From NCBI RefSeq assembly GCF_000425205.1, contig NZ_AULI01000001.1:186001-250000 (forward strand): 64,000 bases of DNA. Direction: 5' to 3'. Shown here piece by piece: positions 1 through 8,244 of this stretch. The notes under the pieces were generated by a model. That model was not told where the DNA came from. It did not search any database and saw nothing but the letters and a program-made list of their open reading frames with translations. Position numbers and translations under genes: made by a program. Source of the stretch: Pontibacillus halophilus JSM 076056 = DSM 19796 (GTDB lineage Bacteria; Bacillota; Bacilli; Bacillales; BH030062). How positions within the stretch are numbered: position 1 is the first letter of the stretch; each line of letters opens with the position of its first letter.

Positions 1-528
1 CTGCCCTTTTCTACCTCTATGTCCCAACAAAGAATGTGTACTAACAACAGTTTTAGCACCATTTTTTACGAGATCATATAATTTATTAGGATTTGATTGA
101 ATTTCCTTATTTCGTTCAGGCTGAGTAATAACAGGAATATATCCATTAATCTGTAAATCGAAAAGCATATCATGCATATGAAGTGGTACGCTATTCTTTG
201 GAATCGCGATAAACACATAATTCGTACTGTTCATAGTAATTAATCTACCTAAATGGAGTTTGTTCACAATTTCCGCATTTACATTAACCTCTTCGCCCGG
301 CAAAACGCTTAGGGGAATACCCGCTACGTCAAGCATCTCATTCAACAGAGAAACTTGTTCATGGATTCTCTCTTTATAGTTGTCTATATGTAATCCTTCA
401 TAGTTCGGGGTCGCAATCACAGATGTAATACCGGCTTTGACAGCTTCACGCGCAACCTTTAAGCTTGCATCCATGTTTTCTTGTACGTCTTTGTTTTCAT
501 CAAGAATATGGCAACTAATCTCAATCAT
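1..528 (-). CDS. CpsB/YwqE-like PHP-family protein, degenerate, 3' end cut by window
   Basis: The reading frame runs off the left edge; 176 codons are visible. It starts at ATG 526-528 behind a good ribosome binding site (GGAGGG). The N-terminus MIEISCHIL, the later ATPN, LPGEE, QPERN and SLLGHRGRKG segments match, in order, the landmarks of CpsB/CapC/YwqE manganese-dependent tyrosine phosphatases, which act on capsule tyrosine kinases. Several metal ligands of that family are changed: the first His of HxH is Ser5, the second His (His7) is kept, the HH of TPHH is Asn-Tyr, and the His of HPER is Gln. The Glu of the GxE motif is kept. The fold is therefore recognisable, but phosphatase activity is doubtful. 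It could be a pseudo-enzyme or a protein with another role. No partner kinase is visible. Confidence 0.75.
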   Translation of the reverse strand, partial: MIEISCHILDENKDVQENMDASLKVAREAVKAGITSVIATPNYEGLHIDNYKERIHEQVSLLNEMLDVAGIPLSVLPGEEVNVNAEIVNKLHLGRLITMNSTNYVFIAIPKNSVPLHMHDMLFDLQINGYIPVITQPERNKEIQSNPNKLYDLVKNGAKTVVSTHSLLGHRGRKGQ

Positions 529-696
529 AATTAACCCTCCCTATTGATCATTTTTGGAATTTAAAACCAATAAATGAGACTTTAAGCTTATTTATATATT
601 ATCAACATCTAATCGGAATGAAAATAGCACTTTTTGTCGGATGATAACAGATTTTATAAATGGGTCTTTTGAACCATTTGACTATATTAACACAAA

Positions 697-730
697 AAAG
701 AGAAACATCCTTATCAGGATGTTTCTCTTT
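697..730 (-). terminator. Terminator of the efflux operon
   Basis: An inverted repeat of about 15 bp (AGAGAAACATCCT and its complement around a 4-base loop) is followed on the minus strand by a run of T. It overlaps the stop codon of the RND gene and separates it from the PHP gene downstream. Confidence 0.85.
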
Positions 731-3700
731 TACTGTTTTTCAGTTTTCGACTTTCTTCCTACTCTCTGAAACAAACGAACGATTCGTCTTGATAAGTCAT
801 CAAAGAATGTGTACACCACTGGTATAAGAAGAAGCGTGAAAATCATGGATACAGATAAACCAAAGATAATCGTAATTGCCATTGGCTGTTGGGCCTCCGA
901 ACCTTGCCCAATTCCGATCGCTAACGGAACCATACCGAGTACAGTCGTAAGTGTAGTCATCAGGATCGGACGAAGTCGTGTTCGACCTGCTTCTAGAATC
1001 GCTTCCATCCGTTCAATGCCTCGCTCGCGGAGAATATTAATATAATCCACCAGAACAATGGCATTGTTCACAACAATTCCGGCGAGCATAATTACCCCAA
1101 CGATAGCTGGTAGGCTGAGTGGCTTCCCGGTGATATAAAGACCACCAAAGATTCCAATTGCCGTTGCTGGCAGTGAGAACATAATAACAAATGGGTACAA
1201 CAAGTTCTCGAACTGAATGGCCATCACTGCATAGACAAGGAAAATGGAGAAGATGAGCGCAAGGCCTAAATCTCCGAAAGAATCTTGCATGTCCTCTGCT
1301 TGGCCACCCATTGAATAGGAATATCCATCAGGGAAATTCATGTTCTGCAATTTCGCCTCAATATCTTGAGATATACTCCCTAAATCTCGGTCCACAATTT
1401 CACTCGTTACATTGACTTGACGTTCTTGATTCTCACGAAGCAACGTCACTGGACCTTGCACTTGCTCGAGCTCCGCAATCGTAGCAAGTGGGATAGTTGA
1501 CCCCTGCTGCGTCTGGATGCTAAGTGTTTCTAAGTCATTAATAGTCTTTCGTTCATCTTCAGGTAGAAGAACGTTAACGGTTATTTCGTCGCCGCCTTCT
1601 CTAAATTGAGTGGCAGGTGACCCTTGGAACCCAGCTTGTACTTGAGCTAGTACTTGCTGATACGACAGGCCGTACTGCGCAGCCTCGTCTCGGTCTACGT
1701 TAATCTGAATCTCAGGACGACCTTCATCTGCAGAAGTTTCTGCGTTATACACGCCCTCCACTTCAGAGATCATGTATACAACTTGTTCCGACAACTCTTT
1801 TAACACATCGTAATCTTCTCCGTTCAGCTGGATCTGAACTGGGTCACCTGTACCCAAGCCCCCAGACATTTCGCTTACGGTAATTTCAGCTCCAACGATG
1901 TCTTTCAATCTCTCGTCAATTTCTTGCATAACGCTTGTTGTTGTCTTCTCTCGTTCCTCTGGAGGAATAAGCTGAAGCGTGTACGTTGCTTCGTTACCTG
2001 TTGTGGAGAAGCCTGTAAAGCCACCTCCACCAACACTCAAGTAATTCGCTTCAATGATTTCTTCATAAGGTTCTAGTTGCTTATCAATTTGGTCCGTTAT
2101 CTCTTGTGTGCCATCAATAGATGTACCGGTTGGTGCTACTGCCTTAATTTCAATCTGACCTTGGTCAGAGGCTGGAATAAATGCCGCACCAATAAACGGA
2201 ATAAGCGCAAGGCTTCCTCCTATAAGAAGTAAAGTCGTCAGTACCGTAATAATCCGGTGACGCAATACCCAACGGAGGCTACTCAGATAACCGTTGCCAA
2301 GCTTATCCATGAAGCGGTCGAACCAATAACGACGACCATGATTCTGCATGGCGTTCGTTAAGAGCTTTGAAGATAGCATCGGGATTAACGTAATCGAAAC
2401 AATAAGCGAAGCCACAAGAGCAAAGGAAACGGTTAACGCAAGTGGAGTGAACAACTCAGACGCCAACCCTTCAACGAACACAATTGGTAAGAAGACGACG
2501 AGTGTTGTTGTTGTCGAAGCAATTACCGCAGGTGCGAGCTCTGATGCCCCTTTCTTTGCCGCTTCTTTAATCCCATATCCTTGCTGACGATAGCTCACAA
2601 TATTCTCAAGGATGACAATCGAACTATCCACCATCATACCAATTCCGAGTGCTAATCCTCCCATCGTCAACACGTTTAACGTGTTCCCGGTAAAGTACAT
2701 AAGGGAGAACGTTGAAATAATCGCAATTGGGATGGATAGTCCAATAACAATCGTTGCTCGTATGCTCTTTAAGAATAGGAGCAAAATGAGGACAGAGAAT
2801 ACGCCCCCAAGGATGATGTTCTGTACGACTGAATCAATGGAAATCCGAATAAATTCAGCGGTATCAAAGACCACATCAAGTTCGACGCCATCAGGCAGTT
2901 CTCCCTGAATGTCATCCATCGCAGTCATCACGTTATTCGATACTTCTACTGTGTTGCTGTCAGATTGCTTCATGACAGGAAGGACGACTGAGGATTTCCC
3001 ATTCACTTTGGCAATACTTGAGACTGGCGCATACGTATCCTCAACTGAAGCTACATCATCTAACGTGATCGTCGCCCCTGTTGGCGTCGTTATGATTGTA
3101 TCGCGCACATCATCTACAGATTCAAACTCCCCTTGTATTCGAATCTGTAAATCCTGGTCCCCTTTCTGAATGACACCAGCAGAACCAGATTGGTTAGCGG
3201 CATTAATTGCTTGGACCAGCGTCGAAGTGTTGAGTCCATATTGAACAAGACTTGATTGGTCAAGCAACACTTGCACCTCACGAGTACGACCTCCCTCGAT
3301 GCTGACAGAAGCCACACCGGCTTGGCGCTCTAAGTATGGATTTACTTCATTCTCTGCAATGTTCTTTAAGTCCGTCGCATCATCCCCAGTTAGCCCCATC
3401 CACATAACAGGCGTTTGGGAAGGGTCGAAGCGAAGGACACTTGGCTCCCCTGCACCGTCCGGCAATGAGGCTTTCACTCTGTCGATGCTTTCTCGAACAT
3501 CTAACAGAGCATTATCTAAATTTGTTCCATTCTTGAACATTAACAGTACCAGACTTGCATTTGGTTGGGACTGAGATTGAACCGTATCAATTCCCTCAAT
3601 TGTACTAACTGCTGATTCAACCGGCCGACTCACTAATTTCTCTACCTCTTGAGGAGCCGCTCCATCATAGCTAGTGGATACAACTGCAATGGGCAAGTCA

Positions 3701-3819
3701 ATCTCTGGGTAAAGGTCAATGGCCAGGTTTCTAAGTGAAACAAATCCGAGTGCAAGTACGGCGAGTACCACCATAAAGACCCCGACTGGCCGCTTGACGG
3801 AGGTATCTACAATTCTCAA
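730..3819 (-). CDS. RND-family efflux permease (SwrC/AcrB type)
   Basis: This is a proton-driven inner-membrane multidrug or surfactant exporter of 1029 residues, the normal length for AcrB/SwrC proteins. It has a transmembrane helix at about 12-31, a large extracytoplasmic loop, a helix cluster at about 335-490 containing the GIGMMVDSS proton-relay segment, a second loop, and a C-terminal helix cluster at about 855-1010. It starts at TTG 3817-3819, placed behind GGGGGAG; one base separates it from the stop codon of the adaptor gene, so the two are translationally linked. In B. subtilis the same TetR-linked arrangement (yerO-swrC) gives surfactin resistance; the substrate here is not known. 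Confidence 0.93.
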   Translation of the reverse strand: MRIVDTSVKRPVGVFMVVLAVLALGFVSLRNLAIDLYPEIDLPIAVVSTSYDGAAPQEVEKLVSRPVESAVSTIEGIDTVQSQSQPNASLVLLMFKNGTNLDNALLDVRESIDRVKASLPDGAGEPSVLRFDPSQTPVMWMGLTGDDATDLKNIAENEVNPYLERQAGVASVSIEGGRTREVQVLLDQSSLVQYGLNTSTLVQAINAANQSGSAGVIQKGDQDLQIRIQGEFESVDDVRDTIITTPTGATITLDDVASVEDTYAPVSSIAKVNGKSSVVLPVMKQSDSNTVEVSNNVMTAMDDIQGELPDGVELDVVFDTAEFIRISIDSVVQNIILGGVFSVLILLLFLKSIRATIVIGLSIPIAIISTFSLMYFTGNTLNVLTMGGLALGIGMMVDSSIVILENIVSYRQQGYGIKEAAKKGASELAPAVIASTTTTLVVFLPIVFVEGLASELFTPLALTVSFALVASLIVSITLIPMLSSKLLTNAMQNHGRRYWFDRFMDKLGNGYLSSLRWVLRHRIITVLTTLLLIGGSLALIPFIGAAFIPASDQGQIEIKAVAPTGTSIDGTQEITDQIDKQLEPYEEIIEANYLSVGGGGFTGFSTTGNEATYTLQLIPPEEREKTTTSVMQEIDERLKDIVGAEITVSEMSGGLGTGDPVQIQLNGEDYDVLKELSEQVVYMISEVEGVYNAETSADEGRPEIQINVDRDEAAQYGLSYQQVLAQVQAGFQGSPATQFREGGDEITVNVLLPEDERKTINDLETLSIQTQQGSTIPLATIAELEQVQGPVTLLRENQERQVNVTSEIVDRDLGSISQDIEAKLQNMNFPDGYSYSMGGQAEDMQDSFGDLGLALIFSIFLVYAVMAIQFENLLYPFVIMFSLPATAIGIFGGLYITGKPLSLPAIVGVIMLAGIVVNNAIVLVDYINILRERGIERMEAILEAGRTRLRPILMTTLTTVLGMVPLAIGIGQGSEAQQPMAITIIFGLSVSMIFTLLLIPVVYTFFDDLSRRIVRLFQRVGRKSKTEKQ

Positions 3820-3820
3820 T

Positions 3821-5140
3821 TTATTGCTCCCCCTTCATGACCTTCACCTTGTTGCCATCCGTAAGGGTTAGTTGCCCCTTCACTACGACCTGATCGCCCT
3901 CATTCAACTCAGCATCAATAGCCGTTTGGTCTGATTGGGCTTCAATTACGGTTACTGGAACTTGTGTGGCTTTTTCTTCGTTGACGACATAAACAAAGGA
4001 TTCCCCTTTTTCTTCCACTACGGCAGCAGTTGGAACAATTAGCTTGTCCGCTACCACTTTCTCAGGAAGGATAAATGAAACCATCATTCCCGCTTTCAAC
4101 GTACGGTCCTTATTCGAAATGGTTGCTTCAACTGGGTAAAGCCCAGTGTCATTCGTAACATTTGAGATGTAGCTGATTGTGGCCTTCCCTTCTTGTTCAT
4201 CAAGGGAATCCAACGTAACAAGAATCTCTTTATCCAATTGGAATAGATTCAGTTCATTTGACGTAACGGATGCTTGAACTTTAATCGGTTGCAAACTCAC
4301 AATCGTTGCGACCGGTTGCGCGTTTGAAACCATCGCCCCTTCCGTTACCTCAAGTGAAGCAATTTCACCGGATGTTGGTGCTGTAATCGTCGTGCTTACT
4401 TGAGACTCGGTTTGATTTAACTGCGTATTAGCTTGTTCAACACCTAGCTCCGCTTGATCCACGGCGGATTGAGCACTGTTCACTTGAGATTCTGCTTGTT
4501 GCACGGCTTGCTCAGCTTGCGCGACCGTCGCTTGACTCGAAGACAACAGGGAGGATAAAGACGATTGGAACTCGTTTGCTTGTTGTTCCGCCTCTTCAAA
4601 TTGTTGCTTCGCTTCATGATATTGTTCCTCTGATAGGGTTCCATTCTCATAAAGTTCGTCCAACTGCTCCGGAGCTTCAATGGTCACAGAAGGGATATCT
4701 CCTGTACTTGAAGCTTGATTCCTGGCACTCGCTAGATTATCTTCTGCCGAATTCAACGCATCTTGAGCAGCGCTCCGCTGAGATTTAGCCGATTCTAGTT
4801 GCTGGTTCGCTTGCTTTACGGAAACTTGTTGAATCTCAACTTGGTCAGCCGCTTGAGAGGAACGAACACGTCCGATTAAATCCCCTTTCTCCACAACATC
4901 ACCTTTCGATACAGCTAGTTTCACTAATTCACCAGGCGTTGTTGGAACGACTGCTGATTGGGAACCAGGAATCGTACGACCAATTACATCTTTCTCAAGC
5001 ACCAAATCTCCCTTTATAACCGACGCTAACTCAACAGGTGTTACTTGCTCTTCTGTACTATCAGAAGTCGTATCTTCAGAACATGCTGCCATTATTAAGA
5101 CGGTTAGAATCAGCATGCTCAAGATGGATAGTCTTCTCAC
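3821..5140 (-). CDS. Efflux RND periplasmic adaptor subunit, lipoprotein (HlyD/MFP family)
   Basis: This is a membrane fusion protein that would work with the RND permease encoded directly downstream. The 439-residue protein begins with a lipoprotein signal whose lipobox ends at Cys20 (LIMAAC), so it should be anchored to the outer face of the membrane. A lipoyl-like half (about 60-95) is followed by a long Gln/Ala-rich coiled-coil hairpin (about 95-255), the second lipoyl half (TAPTSGEIASLEVTEG), a beta-barrel and a C-terminal membrane-proximal domain. It lies 26 bases after the tetR stop codon and one base before the permease start, so it is the middle gene of a three-gene operon. Confidence 0.92.
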   Translation of the reverse strand: MRRLSILSMLILTVLIMAACSEDTTSDSTEEQVTPVELASVIKGDLVLEKDVIGRTIPGSQSAVVPTTPGELVKLAVSKGDVVEKGDLIGRVRSSQAADQVEIQQVSVKQANQQLESAKSQRSAAQDALNSAEDNLASARNQASSTGDIPSVTIEAPEQLDELYENGTLSEEQYHEAKQQFEEAEQQANEFQSSLSSLLSSSQATVAQAEQAVQQAESQVNSAQSAVDQAELGVEQANTQLNQTESQVSTTITAPTSGEIASLEVTEGAMVSNAQPVATIVSLQPIKVQASVTSNELNLFQLDKEILVTLDSLDEQEGKATISYISNVTNDTGLYPVEATISNKDRTLKAGMMVSFILPEKVVADKLIVPTAAVVEEKGESFVYVVNEEKATQVPVTVIEAQSDQTAIDAELNEGDQVVVKGQLTLTDGNKVKVMKGEQ

Positions 5141-5166
5141 TTTATCGTCATCCCCCTTGAATCGTT

Positions 5167-6051
5167 CTATTGAAACAATTGTGTATTAAGCTGCCTCGCA
5201 ATTCGCTCACTATTTTCTCTGAGTTCAGGTACACGTTGGAAATGTGTAAGCATTCCTTGAAACAGAATCTTCTTCGGTTCTTCTAGTTGTATCTCTTGAA
5301 GCAACAGGTCAATGGTATCTTGCAAGTCCTGCTTATGATCGCCATTCATTTCAAGCTTCTCCAGTTCATGACGCATATCATAAAGCAGCTCTTCAACAAT
5401 GTCTTGATTCTTCTTTGGATACACATCATTGGCATAGGTTGCCAGAAAGGCTTCAGGCGCAATTCGAGGCTCCCCGCCTTCTTTCAGCATCCCCTGAATG
5501 GCATCATCGATTCGACGTAAGATAAACCTTGCCAGACTCTCTAAATTAATGGACACACCACTCGCCACTACCCAGCGAACGGACTCACTTACAAGGCCTT
5601 GAACAATAAGAACTCCATCTACAATGTATGGCTCGATGTCCTTCCCATACATGGACCTTAAGTGCTCACTCGTCCACTTAAAGGAAGTCTCCTTCATCTC
5701 ATATAAGAAATCATCCATTTCTTGATTTAATGAGATATTGTCCCGGATGACCATGATAATAAAGTCTCGAAATTCCCCAATGGTCTGCATTAAGACTTGA
5801 ATTTGTTTCTCCATTGTTTCGCGCGGTGTATCTCCTTCGTGTCTCGCTGCTTCAATGCGACTCTTAAGATCGACATAATAGTATTCATATATGTTTAGGA
5901 TAAAGTCTTCTTTCGATGAGAAATGCAAATAGAATGCGCCTTTAGATACCTCACTATTATCCGCAATCTCTTGAATAGAAGTGGAATGAAACCCTTTTTG
6001 AGCGAATAACTTCATGCCTGACTCAATGAGTTTCTTCTTCTTTTCATTCAT
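5167..6051 (-). CDS. TetR-family repressor of the efflux operon (YerO-like)
   Basis: The N-terminal helix-turn-helix of TetR proteins is clear at about residues 8-52 (GMKLFAQKGFHSTSIQEIA, then GAFYLHFSSKEDF). At 294 residues it is longer than most TetR regulators but close to the length of B. subtilis YerO, and the gene order tetR-adaptor-RND is the same, so it most likely represses this operon in response to an exported compound. It is the first gene of the operon, and a dyad fitting a TetR operator lies just upstream at 6098-6111. The ATG has a good AAGGAG site in front. Confidence 0.9.
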   Translation of the reverse strand: MNEKKKKLIESGMKLFAQKGFHSTSIQEIADNSEVSKGAFYLHFSSKEDFILNIYEYYYVDLKSRIEAARHEGDTPRETMEKQIQVLMQTIGEFRDFIIMVIRDNISLNQEMDDFLYEMKETSFKWTSEHLRSMYGKDIEPYIVDGVLIVQGLVSESVRWVVASGVSINLESLARFILRRIDDAIQGMLKEGGEPRIAPEAFLATYANDVYPKKNQDIVEELLYDMRHELEKLEMNGDHKQDLQDTIDLLLQEIQLEEPKKILFQGMLTHFQRVPELRENSERIARQLNTQLFQ

Positions 6052-6097
6052 GTTCTCACTCCTTCCCCTTCTGTGTCTTCTTGTTGACGGCCCATTA

Positions 6098-6151
6098 TGA
6101 CTGGTCAGTCACGCTATCTATAACTATACTATCTCCCCATTTTCGTTACAA
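6098..6151 (-). promoter_or_regulatory. Promoter and TetR-type operator of the efflux operon
   Basis: On the minus strand TTGTAA (6146-6151), a 17-base spacer and TATAGT (6123-6128) form a sigma-A type promoter. Just downstream, at the expected start of transcription, sits TGACTGNNCAGTCA (6098-6111), a 14-base dyad with perfect six-base arms. The position would let the encoded TetR protein block its own operon. Confidence 0.75.
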
Positions 6152-6163
6152 TATGACAACATA

Positions 6164-6193
6164 CAAAAAGCCGCCAATCGTGTGGCGACTTTA
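6164..6193 (-). terminator. Terminator of comK
   Basis: A GCCGCCA/TGGCGAC stem with one wobble pair is followed on the minus strand by five T residues, 31 bases after the comK stop codon. Confidence 0.75.
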
Positions 6194-6223
6194 TGACATC
6201 GTTTTACAAAGATACTATTATCC

Positions 6224-6709
6224 TTATCTAATATCTGTGTAAGGTTTATATAGTTTCGCAATAGCCATTCCTGTCAATTGCATCTGCCGCTTCATAGAGA
6301 AGTCTGACATTGTAATCTTAACCTTAGAACCATTTGAGAATGTTATGCTTGTTCCCTTTGTTTCTTTTAATTCTTTAAATTGTTCCACGTGAAAAAATGC
6401 AATCCATATGCATGCTGAGTTCTTATGTGAACACGTTGGGAATAGATAAATCCCATTAGTCGGATCAACAGGGATAGGAAGCTTCGTATTTGTATGTAGC
6501 ATCTTCTCCATCGCTGAACGCCGTCCACTGAACGAGGAGCCATGACGAATGCACGAGGCATCCATAATCTCATTAGGAGTCTGATGACAGTATACTGTCT
6601 GCTCCTTCTCCAATATCTTAGACATGTAAACCGGATGGTAATTAGGAAAAACCGCCATTGTCTGATTGGTGATGATATACTCCTCTACAAACTCTTCTTT
6701 CACGTTCAT
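6224..6709 (-). CDS. comK: Competence transcription factor ComK, short C-terminus
   Basis: ComK is the master activator of natural competence, binding A/T-rich K-boxes in late competence promoters and its own promoter. The 161-residue product carries the family's core landmarks: GSSFSGRR, the PVDPTNGIYLFPT segment, the HVEQFKEL segment and TFSNGSKV. It is about 30 residues shorter than B. subtilis ComK: the sequence stops at LYKPYTDIR, and the tail that in B. subtilis holds the FMLYPK motif bound by MecA is not present. I see no frameshifted continuation; the stop codon is followed closely by a terminator. The ATG has AAAGGAAA in front. It is monocistronic. A 17-base A/T dyad lies 76 bases upstream. 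Confidence 0.88.
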   Translation of the reverse strand: MNVKEEFVEEYIITNQTMAVFPNYHPVYMSKILEKEQTVYCHQTPNEIMDASCIRHGSSFSGRRSAMEKMLHTNTKLPIPVDPTNGIYLFPTCSHKNSACIWIAFFHVEQFKELKETKGTSITFSNGSKVKITMSDFSMKRQMQLTGMAIAKLYKPYTDIR

Positions 6710-6784
6710 TTTCCTTTCACTGTGTTATTTATTTTACAACTATAATAATAGCCTAATAGTCCTGAATATTTTGTCGCAATATGT

Positions 6785-6801
6785 AAAATTAAGTTAATTT
6801 T
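6785..6801. promoter_or_regulatory. A/T-rich dyad upstream of comK
   Basis: AAAATTAAGTTAATTTT is symmetrical except for its central base. It has the AAAA...TTTT ends of a ComK box but nine bases between them instead of five, so an autoregulatory site is only a suggestion. It lies between the divergent comK and yjfB-like genes. Confidence 0.35.
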
Positions 6802-6905
6802 ATGTACAATATGGGTATTTTTAACTTTTTTATGTCTTTTTATCAAAGATGAACGCTCGATTTGTTACAATTTAAGCAATCGAGTTGAAGTGGGAGGGGA
6901 GAATA

Positions 6906-7097
6906 CTGGAGATTGCGAAGCTTTCCACAGCAGTTAGTCATGCTGAAGTGAAACAACAAGCGTCGTTAGCTGTCATGAATTCTGCGCTTGGCCAACTGGA
7001 AACGCAAGGAGCAGGTATGCAAGAGTTATTGGATTCCTCGAAAGTAAACGAAGCACCCCATCCAACGAAGGGCGCAAGTATTGATCTCAAAGGATAA
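6906..7097 (+). CDS. YjfB-like putative motility protein, CTG start
   Basis: The 63-residue product matches the small YjfB family (putative motility proteins of unknown mechanism) in its opening (EIAKLSTAVSHAEVKQQ), the VMNSAL and ETQG segments, and the ending IDLKG. A longer frame would begin at TTG 6885, but the family begins at the ME/DIA segment, and the strong GGGAGGGGAG site at 6892-6901 lies inside that extension. The only codon at the right place is CTG 6906-6908, six to seven bases after the site, so a rare CTG start is inferred (ATA 6903 is the alternative). A 7-bp inverted repeat (6856-6862 with 6878-6884) lies just upstream of the ribosome binding site. Confidence 0.72.
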   Translation: MEIAKLSTAVSHAEVKQQASLAVMNSALGQLETQGAGMQELLDSSKVNEAPHPTKGASIDLKG

Positions 7098-7098
7098 G

Positions 7099-7130
7099 AG
7101 AAGAAGCAGCGGGCTTCCGCTGCTTCTTCT
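7099..7130 (+). terminator. Bidirectional terminator between the yjfB-like gene and the lipoprotein gene
   Basis: A nearly perfect stem (AGAAGAAGCAGCGG and complement, GCTT loop) sits between the two convergent genes and could serve both. Confidence 0.7.
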
Positions 7131-7381
7131 TATTCTTCCTCGTCAGTTGTTTGTTTCTCAGATTCTTGTTGGTTAGATTCTTCTTTATCTCCGTTGTTCA
7201 TTGTATCTTCATTACCTTGTTCTTCTTCGTTCATCATATCATCTTGCTCTTCTTTCATCTCTTGTTCTTCTTGATTCATCTCTTCCTCATTATTCTCCTC
7301 ATCACCACCGCCACAACCAACTAGCAGCGTTAACAGAAGTGCAGTAGTTGTACCCGCTTTTAACATCCATTTTGTATTCAT
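7130..7381 (-). CDS. Small acidic lipoprotein
   Basis: The 83-residue product has a lipoprotein signal (positively charged start, hydrophobic stretch 12-22, lipobox LVGC with Cys23) followed by about 60 residues made almost only of Glu, Asp, Asn, Gln and Met. It should be tethered to the outer face of the membrane. No domain is recognisable and I do not assign a function. The ATG has an AAGGAGG site in front. It stands alone between two terminators. Confidence 0.75.
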   Translation of the reverse strand: MNTKWMLKAGTTTALLLTLLVGCGGGDEENNEEEMNQEEQEMKEEQDDMMNEEEQGNEDTMNNGDKEESNQQESEKQTTDEEE

Positions 7382-7450
7382 GTAAATTCCTCCTTAAGTA
7401 GACTCACCTTAGATTGTCCACAAACGTACAGGATATACAAAAATGGAAAT

Positions 7451-7480
7451 AAAAAAATCGCTCATCCATGGATGAGCGAT
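7451..7480 (-). terminator. Terminator after fabZ
   Basis: A perfect 22-base palindrome (TCGCTCATCCA and complement, 7458-7479) is followed on the minus strand by seven T residues, just after the fabZ stop codon. Confidence 0.9.
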
Positions 7481-7485
7481 CCCGA

Positions 7486-7917
7486 TTATTCTTTATCGCC
7501 AAGGGCGAACATGATTTCAGCTTCACATACCGTTTCTCCGTCCACGGTAGCAGTCGCTTTCCCTTTACCCATCGCTCCACGCGCTCGAGTAATTTCAACT
7601 TCTAGCGTGAGCTGGTCACCAGGCTTTACCTGGCGCTTGAAGCGACACTTATCAATGCCTGTAAAGAAAGCAAGGCGTCCTTGATTCTCTTCTTTCTTAA
7701 GCATTGCGACAGCACCTACCTGAGCAAGTGCTTCTACAATTAGGACACCTGGCATAACTGGATATCCTGGAAAATGTCCTTGGAAGAATGGTTCGTTAAT
7801 TGTAACATTCTTCTTTCCAACTGCTCGTACACCTTCTTCAAGTTCTGTAATGGTATCAACAAGTAAGAACGGGTAGCGGTGTGGGATAATGTCTTGGATG
7901 TCTGTAATATCGTACAT
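7486..7917 (-). CDS. fabZ: 3-hydroxyacyl-[acyl-carrier-protein] dehydratase FabZ
   Basis: FabZ removes water from 3-hydroxyacyl-ACP in the elongation cycle of type II fatty acid synthesis in the cytoplasm. The 143-residue hot-dog fold protein has the typical N-terminus ([12 protein letters not shown]) and the active-site segment [10 protein letters not shown] with catalytic His48, followed by Glu62 in VEALAQ. The length is normal. It is the last gene of the run flhO-flhP-EpuA-like-fabZ, as in B. subtilis (ywpB), and is closed by a strong terminator. Confidence 0.97.
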   Translation of the reverse strand: MYDITDIQDIIPHRYPFLLVDTITELEEGVRAVGKKNVTINEPFFQGHFPGYPVMPGVLIVEALAQVGAVAMLKKEENQGRLAFFTGIDKCRFKRQVKPGDQLTLEVEITRARGAMGKGKATATVDGETVCEAEIMFALGDKE

Positions 7918-7927
7918 GAGAATCCTC

Positions 7928-8215
7928 CTATTCAGTCTTCATAACAAGGTCAAAGATATGTTTCCACGTGTCTACTTTCAAGGCATCAAGAGGGTTGCCG
8001 TCTCCGAGAACCCCATAACCAATCATCATACCAGCTAACAAAGCAAGGATGCTTGTCACGAGCACAATAACGATGCGCAGCCAGATTGGAAGCAGACGAC
8101 GGCGGTATTTAGTTTTTGTTTCTTTCTTCTTCCCCTGCTTAGACGATTCCTTTTGCTCTTTCTTCTCAGGTTTCTCGTGGCGTACAGGCTTCGTCTGTTT
8201 CTTCTCCTCTTGCAT
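7928..8215 (-). CDS. EpuA-like small membrane protein
   Basis: The 95-residue product has a Lys/Glu/Gln-rich cytoplasmic head (1-45), one transmembrane helix (about 46-69) and a short outer tail ([20 protein letters not shown]) that is typical of the EpuA family. Members are often mislabelled as RNA polymerase beta subunit in databases; nothing here resembles polymerase. The role is not known. It sits between flhP and fabZ, ten bases before fabZ, and has an AAGGAG site before its ATG, so it is probably cotranscribed. Confidence 0.8.
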   Translation of the reverse strand: MQEEKKQTKPVRHEKPEKKEQKESSKQGKKKETKTKYRRRLLPIWLRIVIVLVTSILALLAGMMIGYGVLGDGNPLDALKVDTWKHIFDLVMKTE

Positions 8216-8244
8216 GGTTTTGACTCCTTATATAGCGCTAAAGA

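Noticed and set aside
6720-6884. Canonical ComK boxes (AAAA-N5-TTTT)
   Set aside because: No exact pair found; only the widened dyad at 6785-6801, listed separately with low confidence.
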